This document shows, piece by piece, positions 63,286 through 64,000 of a DNA stretch of 64,000 nucleotides. The stretch is from Pseudorhizobium tarimense (lineage in GTDB: Bacteria > Pseudomonadota > Alphaproteobacteria > Rhizobiales > Rhizobiaceae). The notes beneath the pieces are model-generated. The model saw nothing but the letters and a program-made list of their open reading frames with translations. It was not told the origin of the DNA and made no database searches. The DNA lies in NCBI RefSeq assembly GCF_022968135.1, contig NZ_JALJRA010000005.1, forward strand, positions 186,001 to 250,000, given 5' to 3'. The position numbers and the translations under genes were made by a program. Positions within the stretch are counted from its first letter, which is position 1. Each line of letters opens with the position of its first letter.

Positions 63286-63668
63286 CGAACCTCCTCCGAT
63301 TGCGCCAGCGCACAGGTGGCGCCCTCTGCGACAACCCTCGCGACGATCAGCTGGGCATCGGCGCCTGCCGCTGCGAGTGCTGCGGCTTCCGAAAGGCTTG
63401 GTGACGAGGTCTGGGCGAGGCTGTGGCGCGAGACCGTTTGCGTCAACCCTTCGACAGCCTTCAGTGCTTCATCGTCTATTATGCGGAGCGGGACCGCTAG
63501 ACGGTCGCGCAAGTCAATCATGCCCGGCTCGAATTCCTTGATGATGCCCGTTGCAAGAGCATCGATGGCGGATAGATCTAACCCTGCCTGTTCGCACGCC
63601 TGCCTCAGTGCCGCCGCCAATCCGTCCGCCGACGTGCCCTTTCGGCATCCCAAACCTGCGACGATCAT
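63282..63668 (-). CDS. cobE: Cobalamin biosynthesis protein CobE (CbiG C-terminal-like)
   Basis: 128 residues: [40 protein letters not shown] and a C-terminal alanine-rich region, matching the CobE/CbiG_C family. Its exact role is unsettled; it is needed for cobalamin synthesis in relatives. ATG 63668 overlaps the cobL TGA (ATGA), preferred over 63698, which lies inside cobL. Confidence 0.85.
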   Translation of the reverse strand: MIVAGLGCRKGTSADGLAAALRQACEQAGLDLSAIDALATGIIKEFEPGMIDLRDRLAVPLRIIDDEALKAVEGLTQTVSRHSLAQTSSPSLSEAAALAAAGADAQLIVARVVAEGATCALAQSEEVR

Positions 63669-64000
63669 CGAACCATTCTGTCCTTGTGCCATGTCCACTG
63701 CGTCACCGGCATTGCCGGTCTCCAGCCCTGCATCGACCCTACAGGCTCTGCACGGCTCAGCTGCAGGCGGACGAGACGCCCGCCAAACTGTGCACGAGCC
63801 TCCAGCAGAACCTTTTCCGTCTCGAGTGTCACCGCATTGGCAACCAACCGGCCTCTAGGCTTCAGCCTGTCCATAGCAGTCTCCAGGACGCCATCGTCGC
63901 TGCCGCCGCCGCCGATGAAGATGGCATCGGGTGCTTCCAGATCAGCAAGCGCTGTTGGCGCCGTCCCCTCCACAAGCTGCAGCCCCGGAACGCCGAGAGA
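63665..64000 (-). CDS. cobL: Precorrin-6Y C5,15-methyltransferase (decarboxylating), C-terminal part
   Basis: The CbiT-like C-terminal domain is visible: LADLEAPDAIFIGGGGSDDG (SAM-binding), VANAVTLETEKVLLEARAQF and [11 protein letters not shown] at the end. The frame continues past the window edge (SLGVPGLQLVEGTAPTALA at the limit). Catalyses two methylations and a decarboxylation late in corrin ring formation. Confidence 0.9.
   Translation of the reverse strand, partial: SLGVPGLQLVEGTAPTALADLEAPDAIFIGGGGSDDGVLETAMDRLKPRGRLVANAVTLETEKVLLEARAQFGGRLVRLQLSRAEPVGSMQGWRPAMPVTQWTWHKDRMVR

Overview
The window looks like chromosomal DNA of a Rhizobiaceae alphaproteobacterium (Rhizobium/Agrobacterium/Sinorhizobium type). 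The evidence is high GC, tightly packed operons with ATGA overlaps, a De Ley-Doudoroff galactonate locus, minCDE with a CtrA-type box, aerobic cob genes, many ABC importers, and the order rplU-rpmA-GNAT-GNAT-obgE-proB-proA-nadD-rsfS-rlmH-envC-ctpA-rppH. No rRNA, tRNA, CRISPR array, insertion sequence or prophage was seen.

Layout. 1-3.35 kb (minus strand): sugar-acid catabolism, with an SDR dehydrogenase, dgoK and dgoA, then a FadR-type regulator and a partial enolase-superfamily gene. 3.47-4.97 kb: a globin-coupled chemoreceptor broken by two single-base frameshifts. 5.2-10.8 kb and 17.7-20.8 kb: two stretches of small, mostly poorly known genes (DUF2934, zinc ribbon, PEBP, AI-2E exporter family, FUSC, Cu/Zn SOD, secreted protein, two SDRs). 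Several are preceded by GGAAC-N17-GTT, the promoter pattern of the alphaproteobacterial general stress sigma factor EcfG/RpoE2. This part also holds three pseudogenes. Between these two stretches lie minCDE (10.8-12.7 kb) and a DUF4212/solute:sodium symporter/DUF294 block (12.8-17.3 kb).

21.2-29.8 kb holds two ABC importers: a quaternary-amine (betaine/choline) type system followed by an XRE regulator, and a peptide/opine/nickel-class system with a permease-ATPase fusion. Glutamine-dependent NAD synthetase follows. 32.0-42.3 kb is a catabolic island: a LacI regulator divergent from GH105 unsaturated-uronide hydrolase, kduI, an unassigned 825-aa cytoplasmic protein, and a sugar ABC importer. 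42.4-46.9 kb has a convergent three-gene operon (flavin reductase, aldo-keto reductase, LLM monooxygenase) that matches the smoA-smoB-smoC core of the sulfoquinovose monooxygenase pathway. It is divergent from a GntR regulator and a Gfo/Idh/MocA oxidoreductase, with a cluster of palindromic half-sites between them.

46.9-59.1 kb is conserved housekeeping: RNA decapping, cell-wall enzymes, ribosome maturation, NAD and proline synthesis, Obg, and L27/L21. 59.3-64.0 kb is aerobic cobalamin synthesis (cobB, cobA, cbiD-type, cobM, cobE, partial cobL).

Main points for follow-up: the run of GGAAC-N17-GTT promoters, the smo-like operon with its operators, the unassigned 825-aa protein, the CtrA box in front of minC, and the concentration of broken genes in the first 20 kb.
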